Assembly (NCBI RefSeq): GCF_900110775.1
Contig: NZ_FOEP01000022.1
Coordinates: forward strand, 1 to 36,525
Length of the DNA stretch: 36,525 nucleotides
Direction: 5' to 3'
From: Thalassovita taeanensis
GTDB taxonomy: Bacteria; Pseudomonadota; Alphaproteobacteria; Rhodobacterales; Rhodobacteraceae
Positions 17,341 through 24,870 of this stretch are shown here, in pieces (position 1 is the stretch's first letter; the number at the start of each line of letters is the position of its first letter). Made by a program: the position numbers and the translations under genes. The notes below the pieces were generated by a model. The model made no database searches and was not told the origin of the DNA. It saw only the letters and a list, made by a program, of their open reading frames with translations.

Positions 17341-17493
17341 CTATCTGCAGCCGGACAATCCGGCCGCTACGTGGTGCAGTATTCCACCGGCGTTCTCACC
17401 CTGACGCAAAAAGGCATGGTCAATCGAGGTGCCCGCCGCCTTGGGGATATGGATGAATAGGGCAGATTTTCCATCCTTCATGTAAATCGGCAT
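17341..17493 (-). pseudogene. Sulfotransferase pseudogene, N-terminal part of a split gene
   Basis: From an ATG at 17493, with AAAGGA about 6 nt upstream, the minus strand reads MPIYMKDGKSALFIHIPKAA and GTSIDHAFLRQ. FIHIPKAAGTSI is the 5'-phosphosulfate (PAPS) binding loop of Sulfotransferase-2-type proteins. Reading goes off at about 17370 into IS21 end sequence and stops at 17341. The catalytic C-terminal part, in the same orientation, lies at 10233-10826. Start signals are intact, so a short peptide could still be made, but the enzyme cannot. Confidence 0.8.
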
Positions 17494-17542
17494 ACGTTTT
17501 CCTTTCCCGACACCTAAGGATGCGGCCCACTAATATGACCTC

Positions 17543-18583
17543 TTATTTGCCCTGTTCTGGACCTGCGGGGGGTATTTTGCCAGTTTTTTCCGATGCATTA
17601 AGCGGTGCTTCAAAACCGAACCGCGCCATGCGCACCCAGTACGCGATTGAGATATCCTCGCGAAACAGGGTTACACCCTGCGGGCTGAACGGCTCCAGCG
17701 CAAAACCCGACCGCTGCGCCACCGGATGCTGGGCCAGGGTCTGATTGCTGGCGTCAAAATGGGTTTTCAGCCGGTGAAATTCAGCGCGCGTAAACAGGCA
17801 GGGTTTCACGCCCGCCCCGTATTCCTGCCGCAACGCATGGGCGGTCTTGTTCACCAGCCACAGCGGCGCATATTTAGGTTCCGCGATAATACTGGCCGCA
17901 AAGCTGGCCAGTGACATCGGCGATACGTTCGAGGCCCCTTCATTCACCACCTGCAGCTGATCCGCAGTCAGGTCCACCCCCAGATGCGCCAGAAACGCGC
18001 CCACAATCCCACCCGGATGGTGGCGACAGGTATCAAAGGGCATCAGCGTGATTTCCTCGGGGGCAAACGCCCCCTCCAGCCGCTCAAGCAAGCGATTATA
18101 ATCGACCCAAAGCCCTTCATAGAGACTGGTCTCGATCGCCTGCTCCACCACCTTGGCCGGGCGCGGCGGGCAGCGCCCGCGCGAAACTTCGACATAAACC
18201 GACTGCAGGAATTGCCATTGCGGGCGCAACACGCAGATCACTTCGATCTCGTCAAAGGGGTCCAGGACCTCGCGCAGCTTGGCCGCATCGACCAGACAGC
18301 GGTCGCGGGAAAACTCCTCGCTGCTCAGAAACAGGGTGACATCCTGATCGGCATAGCGGTCGGTCAGCGCCTTCAGCGTCCCCAGATCCCCATCGGGCAG
18401 GCGAAACATCTTGGGCATTTTTTCCCAGTTGATCACCAACCCATGATGGCCAGTCTGCTTCTCCAGCAGACGCGGATAGATCAAACCGTGCTGCTCCAGC
18501 AGCTCGGAATTGGCCCAAAACATGTCTTGAATGGTGGTGGTGGCGGTTTTATGCGTACCTATGTGAAGGACAACCTTGGACAC
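17543..18583 (-). CDS. Sulfotransferase-family protein (PAPS-binding), paralogue 2
   Basis: This 346-residue protein starts with GTG at 18583 and opens VSKVVLHIGTHKTATTTIQD, the same PAPS-binding loop as the gene at 6015-7034. Other shared segments are LFLSSEEFSRDR, IEVICVLRPQWQFLQSVYVE and GASNVSPMSLASFAASII. The likely reaction is sulfation of a surface glycan in the cytoplasm before export. It follows the RgpF-WbsX gene by 23 bp on the same strand, so they are probably co-transcribed. The two paralogues probably arose by duplication and may act at different sugar positions. Confidence 0.86.
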   Translation of the reverse strand: MSKVVLHIGTHKTATTTIQDMFWANSELLEQHGLIYPRLLEKQTGHHGLVINWEKMPKMFRLPDGDLGTLKALTDRYADQDVTLFLSSEEFSRDRCLVDAAKLREVLDPFDEIEVICVLRPQWQFLQSVYVEVSRGRCPPRPAKVVEQAIETSLYEGLWVDYNRLLERLEGAFAPEEITLMPFDTCRHHPGGIVGAFLAHLGVDLTADQLQVVNEGASNVSPMSLASFAASIIAEPKYAPLWLVNKTAHALRQEYGAGVKPCLFTRAEFHRLKTHFDASNQTLAQHPVAQRSGFALEPFSPQGVTLFREDISIAYWVRMARFGFEAPLNASEKTGKIPPAGPEQGK

Positions 18584-18606
18584 GTGGGGCGGCTCTTTCT
18601 TCTTGG

Positions 18607-20838
18607 TCAGTCAGTGTCAGATTTGATCGTGGCGCGCAGAACGTCCAGATACAAAGACCCATATTTTGCGCTGGGTTCCAACACGGCTTTTTCCGCCCAT
18701 TCGTTCCAAGCGTTCAGGAACAATTCCTGACGGTAAGACTGCGGCAGGCGATCCCGGGCCAGTTTCCGCAACCAGACCCCGAACCGGGCCGGGTTGGCCC
18801 CATAGGCCATATGCGACTTCAGGCCGCGACGGGCGGTATTATCCCAACTGGGCATCGCGCCACAAATGGTGTTTTTCGGCAGGTTCGAGACATATTTTTC
18901 GCTGCTCGAATTTTCGATCACGCGGTTATAGTCATAGATCAGCCCCTGGAAACCGCCATGCACTTCGCGGCCCAGCTTGCTGCCTTCGGGGCCGCCGAAC
19001 AGGAAATCATCAACGGTGACGATCCCGTGCGGTGGCATTTCGATCCAGAAATCGAACACGTCCTCTGCAACCGGGTTTTCGCCATCCACATGGAAACAGA
19101 CCGCCCCCAACTCGACCTCTCCGATCCCGGCCTTTTTCCACGCCGCGCGCATGCGTTTCACACTGCCTGCGGGGTCTGGCATGTCTTCGGGACGGTAGAT
19201 CACAAAACGCGGGCGTTTGCCGTCAGGCCGGGAATAGCGCGGATCCTGCATATAGGGCAGGCTGTCGTGAACCAGCTTCTGCTCAAACCCGGTGGCATAG
19301 GTCTGATCCAGCAGAACCTCGCCTGACAAGCCGTCCCAGTTGCGCCGCCAGCTTTCATTGGCCCAGCAGAGATAGAACGGGAAATCGATCTCGGGGCGCT
19401 CCAGCAGCCGGTCCAGTGGCTGTTCCAGAATACGCCGCCCGTCGAACCAGTAATGATAGACGCAAAAGGCATCAATGCCTGCGTTGCGCGCCAGTTCGGC
19501 CTGCTGGCCCATAACTTCGGTGACGCGCAGATCGTAGAAGCCCAGATCTGACGGCAACAGCGGCTGAATATGCCCCGCAAACAGGCTTTGGGCCGACACA
19601 GTGCCGCGCCATTCAGTAAAGCCCTTGCCCCACCACGAGTCGTTTTCCGGCGTGGGGTGAAACTGCGGCAGATAAAACGCGCTGGTAAAGGCCGGGCGCG
19701 GCAACGGCTTGGGTTTGAGTTTCTGCTCTTCCAATTGCGTTGTCTGGCGCACCTCATGGCCCGCGGCCATCGCCAGAAAGCCCATCGCGCGTTCCAATGC
19801 ATGGGCCAGGGTTCCGTCAACCTGCGCCTCTTCTTCTTCGAAGCTCTCCTCTCGCAGGTCCAACGATTTCAGCAGGCCCACCATCAGCGGCTTCATCCAA
19901 TAGATCGACCCGGCCGGGAAGGACAAAACATCCGGACCGATTTCCATCTCGATCCGGCGCATCAGATAGCGCGTGACCTCGAAGTTCGATCCCCACCATT
20001 CGGTGCTGTTGAAATGCTGCCCGTCCGCCACCCAGAAGGCGGCCTCGGGGTCGCTCAGGAACGTGTCCAGCAGGGCAGGCAGCCCCTCTTCGGGCAGGAT
20101 GCCGCCGATCAGATGCTGACGCCAGTGGTCGCCATCCTCGCGGTGCGGGGATTTTTTGGTGTGCAGTTTGCAGACCGCCTCATAGCCCTCCAGAGCCCCG
20201 GCATTGACCAGCAGCAGGAAGGGCAGAATATCGCGCCCCCGGTTCGAAATCGGCACCACCTTGGCATGGGGGAACTGTTCGCGGATTTCCGCGGCCAACG
20301 CGTCAGATTCCTCGCCGCGATAGGTCAGGGTCACATAGAGGTCGAAATCAATTGGCAGCCGGGCAAAGGTTTCGGCAAACTCCGGCCAAAGATCAGGATA
20401 ATAGACATGCGCCACCACGGCAAACCGCGCCTTGGGGCGGTCAGGGTCAAAGCGCAGAATCGGCGTGTCGATCTGTGGCAGGCTGTTGGTTTCGGGCAGT
20501 TCCTTGGTGATGCGGTCTTCGTGCCGCCCTGCCACCACATAGTGGTAAAACGCCGCCATCCCGATTTCGGCCACATCGGGGTTATAACGGATATAGGCCC
20601 GGGGCGAGAAATCAGGATTGGGGCGAAAGCCGCGCTCCTCGCCATACAGAACAAAATGCCGGATCGGATCGCGCATGAAGGCGGGATTGATCCCCGGATA
20701 GGCGCCCCGGTAATAGACCGGATCGAACAGGCCCGAGTCCCGTACAGCTTTAATATACTCGCGTTGCGGACCGCTTGGAAAGTGAAACCGCAACATGCGC
20801 TTGGCCCGAGCAACCGGCCCCATGGAAATCTCTGTCAT
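18607..20838 (-). CDS. RgpF-like / WbsX (GH99-like) fusion protein for polysaccharide synthesis
   Basis: The product is about 743 residues with two parts. Residues ~120-360 resemble rhamnan synthesis protein F (RgpF, PF05045): RFAVVAHVYYPDLWPEF, then SNRGRDILPFL and CKLHTKKSPHR. Residues ~380-740 match the WbsX glycosyltransferase-like/GH99-like domain (PF14307): FYLPQFHPTPENDSWWGKGF, then YHYWFDGRRILEQPLDRLL, CWANESWRRNWDG and the C-terminal NAWNEWAEKAVLEP. Both domains belong to O-antigen or capsule assembly; RgpF acts in rhamnose polymers, which fits the rml operon. I chose ATG at 20838 (AGGG about 8 nt upstream) over an in-frame start at 20874. Whether it makes or trims the glycan cannot be settled from sequence. 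Confidence 0.85.
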   Translation of the reverse strand: MTEISMGPVARAKRMLRFHFPSGPQREYIKAVRDSGLFDPVYYRGAYPGINPAFMRDPIRHFVLYGEERGFRPNPDFSPRAYIRYNPDVAEIGMAAFYHYVVAGRHEDRITKELPETNSLPQIDTPILRFDPDRPKARFAVVAHVYYPDLWPEFAETFARLPIDFDLYVTLTYRGEESDALAAEIREQFPHAKVVPISNRGRDILPFLLLVNAGALEGYEAVCKLHTKKSPHREDGDHWRQHLIGGILPEEGLPALLDTFLSDPEAAFWVADGQHFNSTEWWGSNFEVTRYLMRRIEMEIGPDVLSFPAGSIYWMKPLMVGLLKSLDLREESFEEEEAQVDGTLAHALERAMGFLAMAAGHEVRQTTQLEEQKLKPKPLPRPAFTSAFYLPQFHPTPENDSWWGKGFTEWRGTVSAQSLFAGHIQPLLPSDLGFYDLRVTEVMGQQAELARNAGIDAFCVYHYWFDGRRILEQPLDRLLERPEIDFPFYLCWANESWRRNWDGLSGEVLLDQTYATGFEQKLVHDSLPYMQDPRYSRPDGKRPRFVIYRPEDMPDPAGSVKRMRAAWKKAGIGEVELGAVCFHVDGENPVAEDVFDFWIEMPPHGIVTVDDFLFGGPEGSKLGREVHGGFQGLIYDYNRVIENSSSEKYVSNLPKNTICGAMPSWDNTARRGLKSHMAYGANPARFGVWLRKLARDRLPQSYRQELFLNAWNEWAEKAVLEPSAKYGSLYLDVLRATIKSDTD

Positions 20839-20905
20839 AATATGACCCTGTCTAACTAGCGCCTCGCATAACAACGCCGGGAAGCCAAGGCAATGGCAAG
20901 CGCCC

Positions 20906-21700
20906 CTATGCGCCTTCGTCCATGATCACTCTGTGATATCGATGCAGTAAAAGCATACCAATTGCGCCAAGAACAAGGGACACCATGTAGACGTAAATTT
21001 CGGACACATAGACCGCGTCATAGGTGTCATAGAGGCCCCGGCGCACCATCATGATCGGATGCGCCACCGGGTTGTACAAAGCCAGCGTCCGGATCTTTTC
21101 TGGCAAAGGATCAAGCAGGAAAAACACGCCTGAAATAATGAAAAGCGGTCGGTTCGCAACCGACCAGATGAATTGCCAGATCGCAAACATGCTCATCAGA
21201 TAGCAATTCACCAGACCCACCCCGACCCCCAGGCAAAGCGCCATGGCCACCCCGCGCAAACAGTCAGTATAATTGACGTTCAGATGCACGCCGTAGGCAA
21301 GGACAATCACAAACAGCAAGATCAGGGCCACCGTCAGTTCGGTCAGGATGGTCAGAACCAGCCGCGCCACGATTGCATCGATATACGTCACAGACGGATA
21401 GGCCAGAAGCTGTTTGGAATACCGGATCGCCGTCCCCACCTTGTTCGCGGACGTCTGATACATCATGAAAGGCAAAATACCGGAGGCAAAATACAGCGGA
21501 AAATTCGTTCCCAAAGGCGGATTGCGGGCAATCAGCCCGAAAATTGCCGTCATGAGGATGATCCCGCCGACGGGTTCGGCCAGCGCCCAGATATACCCCC
21601 CAGGCGAGCGCCCGTAAGTGGTGCTCATTTCCCGTATGACCAACGCCATCACGGCCCGTGGAAACACAAATCTTGGTTTGCCAATAGACGCGCCGCGCAT
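20906..21700 (-). CDS. kpsM: ABC-2 type polysaccharide export permease (KpsM/Wzm-like)
   Basis: This 264-residue membrane protein has about six hydrophobic segments, including IWALAEPVGGIILMTAIFGL, VARLVLTILTELTVALILL and VYMVSLVLGAIGMLLLH. RGLYDTYDAVYVSEIY near the C-terminus and the RSPGGYIWAL stretch resemble KpsM-type permeases for group 2 capsules. It should form the inner-membrane channel for a lipid-linked glycan together with the KpsT ATPase. The start at 21700 has GAGAGGAAAC just upstream and is much better than an in-frame start at 21763. Unusually, it diverges from kpsE and kpsT instead of sharing an operon with kpsT. Confidence 0.9.
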   Translation of the reverse strand: MRGASIGKPRFVFPRAVMALVIREMSTTYGRSPGGYIWALAEPVGGIILMTAIFGLIARNPPLGTNFPLYFASGILPFMMYQTSANKVGTAIRYSKQLLAYPSVTYIDAIVARLVLTILTELTVALILLFVIVLAYGVHLNVNYTDCLRGVAMALCLGVGVGLVNCYLMSMFAIWQFIWSVANRPLFIISGVFFLLDPLPEKIRTLALYNPVAHPIMMVRRGLYDTYDAVYVSEIYVYMVSLVLGAIGMLLLHRYHRVIMDEGA

Positions 21701-21852
21701 GTGTTTCCTCTCTGCTGGGCTATTTTCGGACCCGGCCATGGGTCCGGCCAGGCCTCGGATCATGCCTTTGGCTCTAAAAGATTTACCCTTGCATTGCGAG
21801 GGATAAAATCAGAAATGTTTCCATAAGCAATTATAACATAGAGGGCGGACCC
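21701..21852. promoter_or_regulatory. Divergent control region between kpsM and kpsE
   Basis: Both directions of the export system must start here. A hairpin-like repeat CGGACCC (21727-21733) and GGGTCCG (21740-21746) with a 6-nt gap may be an operator. An AT-rich stretch at 21818-21840 includes TATAAC, a possible -10 for kpsE. No clear -35 was found. Confidence 0.4.
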
Positions 21853-23028
21853 ATTTCACAAGCTCCCGCGACCCAACAGCCAGCCGCACCCGCGTCTGCT
21901 CCCAAGCCCGCAGGACCCGCTCGCGCCAAGACACGTCACAACGGCATTCTGATCAGCTTTGTTCTGGTGGTGATCCTGCCCCTCGCGGCAACCATATTCT
22001 ATCTCTATACCGTGGCAGAGGATCAATATGCCTCGACCTTCGGTTTTGCCGTACGGTCCGAGGAAATCAGCGGCGCACAAAGCCTGCTGGGCGGGCTGGC
22101 CAGCCTTTCGGGCAACAGTTCGTCGGACACGGATATCCTGTATGAATTCATCCAAAGCCGCAGCCTGATCGAAAAGGTTGATGAGCAGTTGGATCTGGAC
22201 ACGATTTTCTCGCGCCCCGAATACGACCCTATCTTTGCCTTTGACCCGGATGGCACGATCGAGGACCTGGTGGATTACTGGCAACGCATGGTGCGGATCA
22301 GCTATGCCAGTAACGGGCTGATCGAGGTGCGGGTGAACGCCTTTGACCCGCAAGAGGCGAAGACAATCGCCGAAACGATTGTTTCGGAATCGACAACGAT
22401 GATCAATGATCTCTCCGCCATCGCCCGGTCCGATGCCACGCGCTATGCGCTTGAAGATCTGGAACAGGCGGTCAGCCGCCTGAAATCCACACGAGAGGCG
22501 CTCACGAAATTCCGCTCGGAAACGCGGATCGTGGACCCCAAAGCGGATATTCAGGGACAGATGGGCTTGCTGAACTCGCTTGAGGCGCAGCTGGCAGAAA
22601 CCATCATCGAAATGAACCTGCTGATGGATACCGCCCGCGACAATGACCCGCGCGTGGACCAAGCCCGGCGGCGCATCGCCGTGATTCAGTCTCTGATCGA
22701 ACAAGAACGCCAGAAGTTCGGGATGGGCGGCACGTCACGGGTGGATGATGGTAAGGATTACTCGACGCTTGTGGGGGAATTCGAGCGGCTGATGGTCGAT
22801 GTGGAATATGCCCAGAAGTCCTATCTGGCCGCCCAGTCCGTGCTGGACACCGCCCAGGCCGAGGCCCAACGCCAAAGCCGCTATCTTGCAACCTATGCCA
22901 CTCCGTCCCTGCCGCAATCGGCGCAATATCCAAAGCGCATAACGCTGTCCATGCTGACGGGGCTGATCATGTTGCTGGCATGGTCCATCGGGGTTCTGGT
23001 GTATTACAGTCTGCGCGACCGGCGCTAA
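21853..23028 (+). CDS. kpsE: Capsule export chain protein (KpsE-like, Wzz-type), probable ATT start
   Basis: The product is about 391 residues: a proline/alanine-rich cytosolic tail, a transmembrane segment (ILISFVLVVILPLAATIFYL), then YASTFGFAVRSEEISGAQSL typical of KpsE. A long periplasmic coiled-coil region (about 160-310) and a second transmembrane segment near the C-terminus (LSMLTGLIMLLAWSIGVLVY) follow. It spans the periplasm and links the KpsMT transporter to the outer-membrane exporter. No ATG or GTG exists in frame before the first membrane segment. The upstream in-frame stop is at 21772-21774. GAGGG at 21841-21845 lies 7 nt before an ATT at 21853, which gives the expected N-terminal tail. 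A GTG at 21967 falls inside the membrane segment. The stop is 5 bp before kpsT. Confidence 0.85.
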   Translation: MSQAPATQQPAAPASAPKPAGPARAKTRHNGILISFVLVVILPLAATIFYLYTVAEDQYASTFGFAVRSEEISGAQSLLGGLASLSGNSSSDTDILYEFIQSRSLIEKVDEQLDLDTIFSRPEYDPIFAFDPDGTIEDLVDYWQRMVRISYASNGLIEVRVNAFDPQEAKTIAETIVSESTTMINDLSAIARSDATRYALEDLEQAVSRLKSTREALTKFRSETRIVDPKADIQGQMGLLNSLEAQLAETIIEMNLLMDTARDNDPRVDQARRRIAVIQSLIEQERQKFGMGGTSRVDDGKDYSTLVGEFERLMVDVEYAQKSYLAAQSVLDTAQAEAQRQSRYLATYATPSLPQSAQYPKRITLSMLTGLIMLLAWSIGVLVYYSLRDRR

Positions 23029-23033
23029 GACAC

Positions 23034-23735
23034 ATGATCGAACTGCGCAACCTGTCCAAAGTCTATCGCCTGAACGGGGTCTCAAAGGTCATCGCGAACA
23101 ACATTTCTTTCACCTTCCCAACAGGTGAAAGCGTGGCGCTGATCGGCCGCAACGGGGCCGGTAAATCCACCATGTTGCAGATGATCGCCGGCACGATTCA
23201 GCCCTCGTCAGGGGAAATCATCCGGCACGGATCGGTCAGCTTTCCTGTTGGGTTCTCAGGCAGTTTTCACCCCGATCTGACCGGGGCGCAAAATGTGAAA
23301 TTCGTGGCCCGCATTTACGGGGTCGATACCGATGAAACCGTGGAATTCACCCGCGACTTCGCCCAGCTGGGCGAGCATTTCTATCTGCCGGTCCGCAGCT
23401 ATTCGTCCGGGATGAAATCGCGGCTGGCCTTTGGGATGTCGATGGCGATGCGTTTCGACACCTATCTGATCGACGAAGTGACCGCCGTCGGCGATGTGGG
23501 GTTTCGCGCCCGCAGCGAGGCCATGCTGCTGGAGCGTCTGAAAAACAGCGGCGCGGTCTTTGTCTCCCATTCTCCCGACCAGATGAAACATATCTGCCAA
23601 TCCGGTGTCGTATTGCAGAACGGGAATTTCTACTACTACGCCGAAATCGAAAAGGCGCTGGAACACTATACCTATACGGTGCGCAATATGTTCCCACCGT
23701 GGCTGCGCCGCAAACGCCCGCCTGCCGCAGGATGA
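23034..23735 (+). CDS. kpsT: ABC transporter ATP-binding protein for polysaccharide export (KpsT-like)
   Basis: This 233-residue ATPase starts at the ATG at 23034 (MIELRNLSKVYRLNG). It shows Walker A LIGRNGAGKSTM (about 42-51), a Q-loop region, signature YSSGMKSRLAFGMSMAM and Walker B TYLIDEVTAVGD. SFPVGFSGSFHPDLTGAQNV is typical of KpsT. It lacks the C-terminal carbohydrate-binding domain of Wzt, so export is presumably not sugar-cap dependent. It follows kpsE by 5 bp and powers the permease encoded at 20906-21700. Its stop overlaps a terminator hairpin. Confidence 0.93.
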   Translation: MIELRNLSKVYRLNGVSKVIANNISFTFPTGESVALIGRNGAGKSTMLQMIAGTIQPSSGEIIRHGSVSFPVGFSGSFHPDLTGAQNVKFVARIYGVDTDETVEFTRDFAQLGEHFYLPVRSYSSGMKSRLAFGMSMAMRFDTYLIDEVTAVGDVGFRARSEAMLLERLKNSGAVFVSHSPDQMKHICQSGVVLQNGNFYYYAEIEKALEHYTYTVRNMFPPWLRRKRPPAAG

Positions 23736-23757
23736 ATCTTTCGCGCGCGAAAGATTC
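23734..23757. terminator. Bidirectional hairpin between kpsT and parB
   Basis: A perfect 24-bp palindrome whose arms read GAATCTTTCGCG begins inside the kpsT stop codon and ends directly at the parB stop codon. It can serve both converging genes. Its CTTTCGC/GCGAAAG core is shared with the hairpin at 7129-7158. Confidence 0.7.
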
Positions 23758-24783
23758 TTAACCTTGGGATCGAAGCCAGTCCTGCAACCGCTCGATCAGG
23801 CCGGGGTTCACGCCGTCACCTTCCAATTCGACCCGGCCACGCCGGGCGCTGATCCGAATGCCTGTGGCGATCATGAAGGGATCAGGCATATCAGACGGGG
23901 CACCGTGAGGTGAAACAGGCTCTGATTTTTGGGGGTTAGGCGCCTTGGGGGCAGGGGAGGTTTTCGGGCTCAGCGCAGCTTCCAGGACTTTACGCTCCAC
24001 CTCGGGGGACATATCCGCACCCGGCTTTAAGTCCGCTGTCAGACGTTTGGCAAAACCGGTGTCTTCGCTCAGCCCCTTCGACAGGGCCAACCCCAGCTTT
24101 TCAGGGATCAACGCCGGGTAGCGCAACACGCCATCCAGAGCCTGAACCAAGGGCATAAAGGATTTCACCTTGGAGCGTTTTGAAAACGACGCGGTGGAAA
24201 ACAGGCTCTGTAGCGCTTGTTTGTCACTGTCATAGACGCCCTCACTGACCGCCTTCACCACAATCCGGGCGCGTTCGTAAAAGGACAGATCCGCGCGGAT
24301 CTCGTTTTCTTCGACCATTGCGACATAGGCAGCCGAGCGATCGGCGGGCAGCCGTAGAAGGGCCTGAACCTGTCCAAACCGGGCCAATCCGCCGGTTTCC
24401 TCATGCAGTTCCTTTAGCGCGCGCAACCGCCGCCAGCCGGAAATCAGGCCATAGACCCCACCGCCCAGATCGGTCACTTCGACCGGGGCCTGCTGGCCAC
24501 GGGCACGCAGGCTTTCTTTCAGCGCGTCCATCTCTTCGCTATTACAGGCCATGCGGTCCCGGATCAGGTAATCCACTTTGACGCTGTCCAAAGGCAACGA
24601 CAGAACCATGCGCCCCTCACGGTGGGCGGTTTGCAGTTCAGACTGGACCTCCTCGAAGGCGGCGGTCATGGCCACATCGCCGGCGACCTGCGCGATGGGT
24701 GCGCGGGCGGCCCCGGCGGCGGGGACGGGATCGCCCGAAAAGAAATCTGGGCGGGCCGGGGTCAGGCGGCGGCGTTTGGCCAT
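23758..24783 (-). CDS. parB: Plasmid partition protein ParB
   Basis: This 341-residue protein has a basic N-terminus (MAKRRRLTPARPDFF). A ParB/Srx (CTPase-like) domain follows, with LPLDSVKVDYLIRDR, MDALKESLRARGQQAPVEV and YGLISGWRRLRALKEL, the last fitting the family's GxRR-type motif, then VEENEIRADLSFYERARIV and a helix-turn-helix region around 185-240 with FSKRSKVKSF. The C-terminus is proline-rich, then a short terminal domain. It should bind parS sites and work with ParA. The ATG at 24783 (AAAGGA 7 nt upstream) is better than an in-frame start at 24801, which overlaps the ribosome site. It follows parA by 87 bp on the same strand. Confidence 0.9.
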   Translation of the reverse strand: MAKRRRLTPARPDFFSGDPVPAAGAARAPIAQVAGDVAMTAAFEEVQSELQTAHREGRMVLSLPLDSVKVDYLIRDRMACNSEEMDALKESLRARGQQAPVEVTDLGGGVYGLISGWRRLRALKELHEETGGLARFGQVQALLRLPADRSAAYVAMVEENEIRADLSFYERARIVVKAVSEGVYDSDKQALQSLFSTASFSKRSKVKSFMPLVQALDGVLRYPALIPEKLGLALSKGLSEDTGFAKRLTADLKPGADMSPEVERKVLEAALSPKTSPAPKAPNPQKSEPVSPHGAPSDMPDPFMIATGIRISARRGRVELEGDGVNPGLIERLQDWLRSQG

Positions 24784-24870
24784 GTTAGGTCCTTTCTTCA
24801 CTCAAAGCCGGAGGGCGGGTCCATAACAGGGCAGGGCGGTTAAGCTTGCCTTGCAGGACCGCGCGTTGTC

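Noticed and set aside
19570-20859. Plus-strand frame of 429 codons opposite RgpF-WbsX
   Set aside because: Antisense shadow; Gln/His/Arg-rich and without family motifs.
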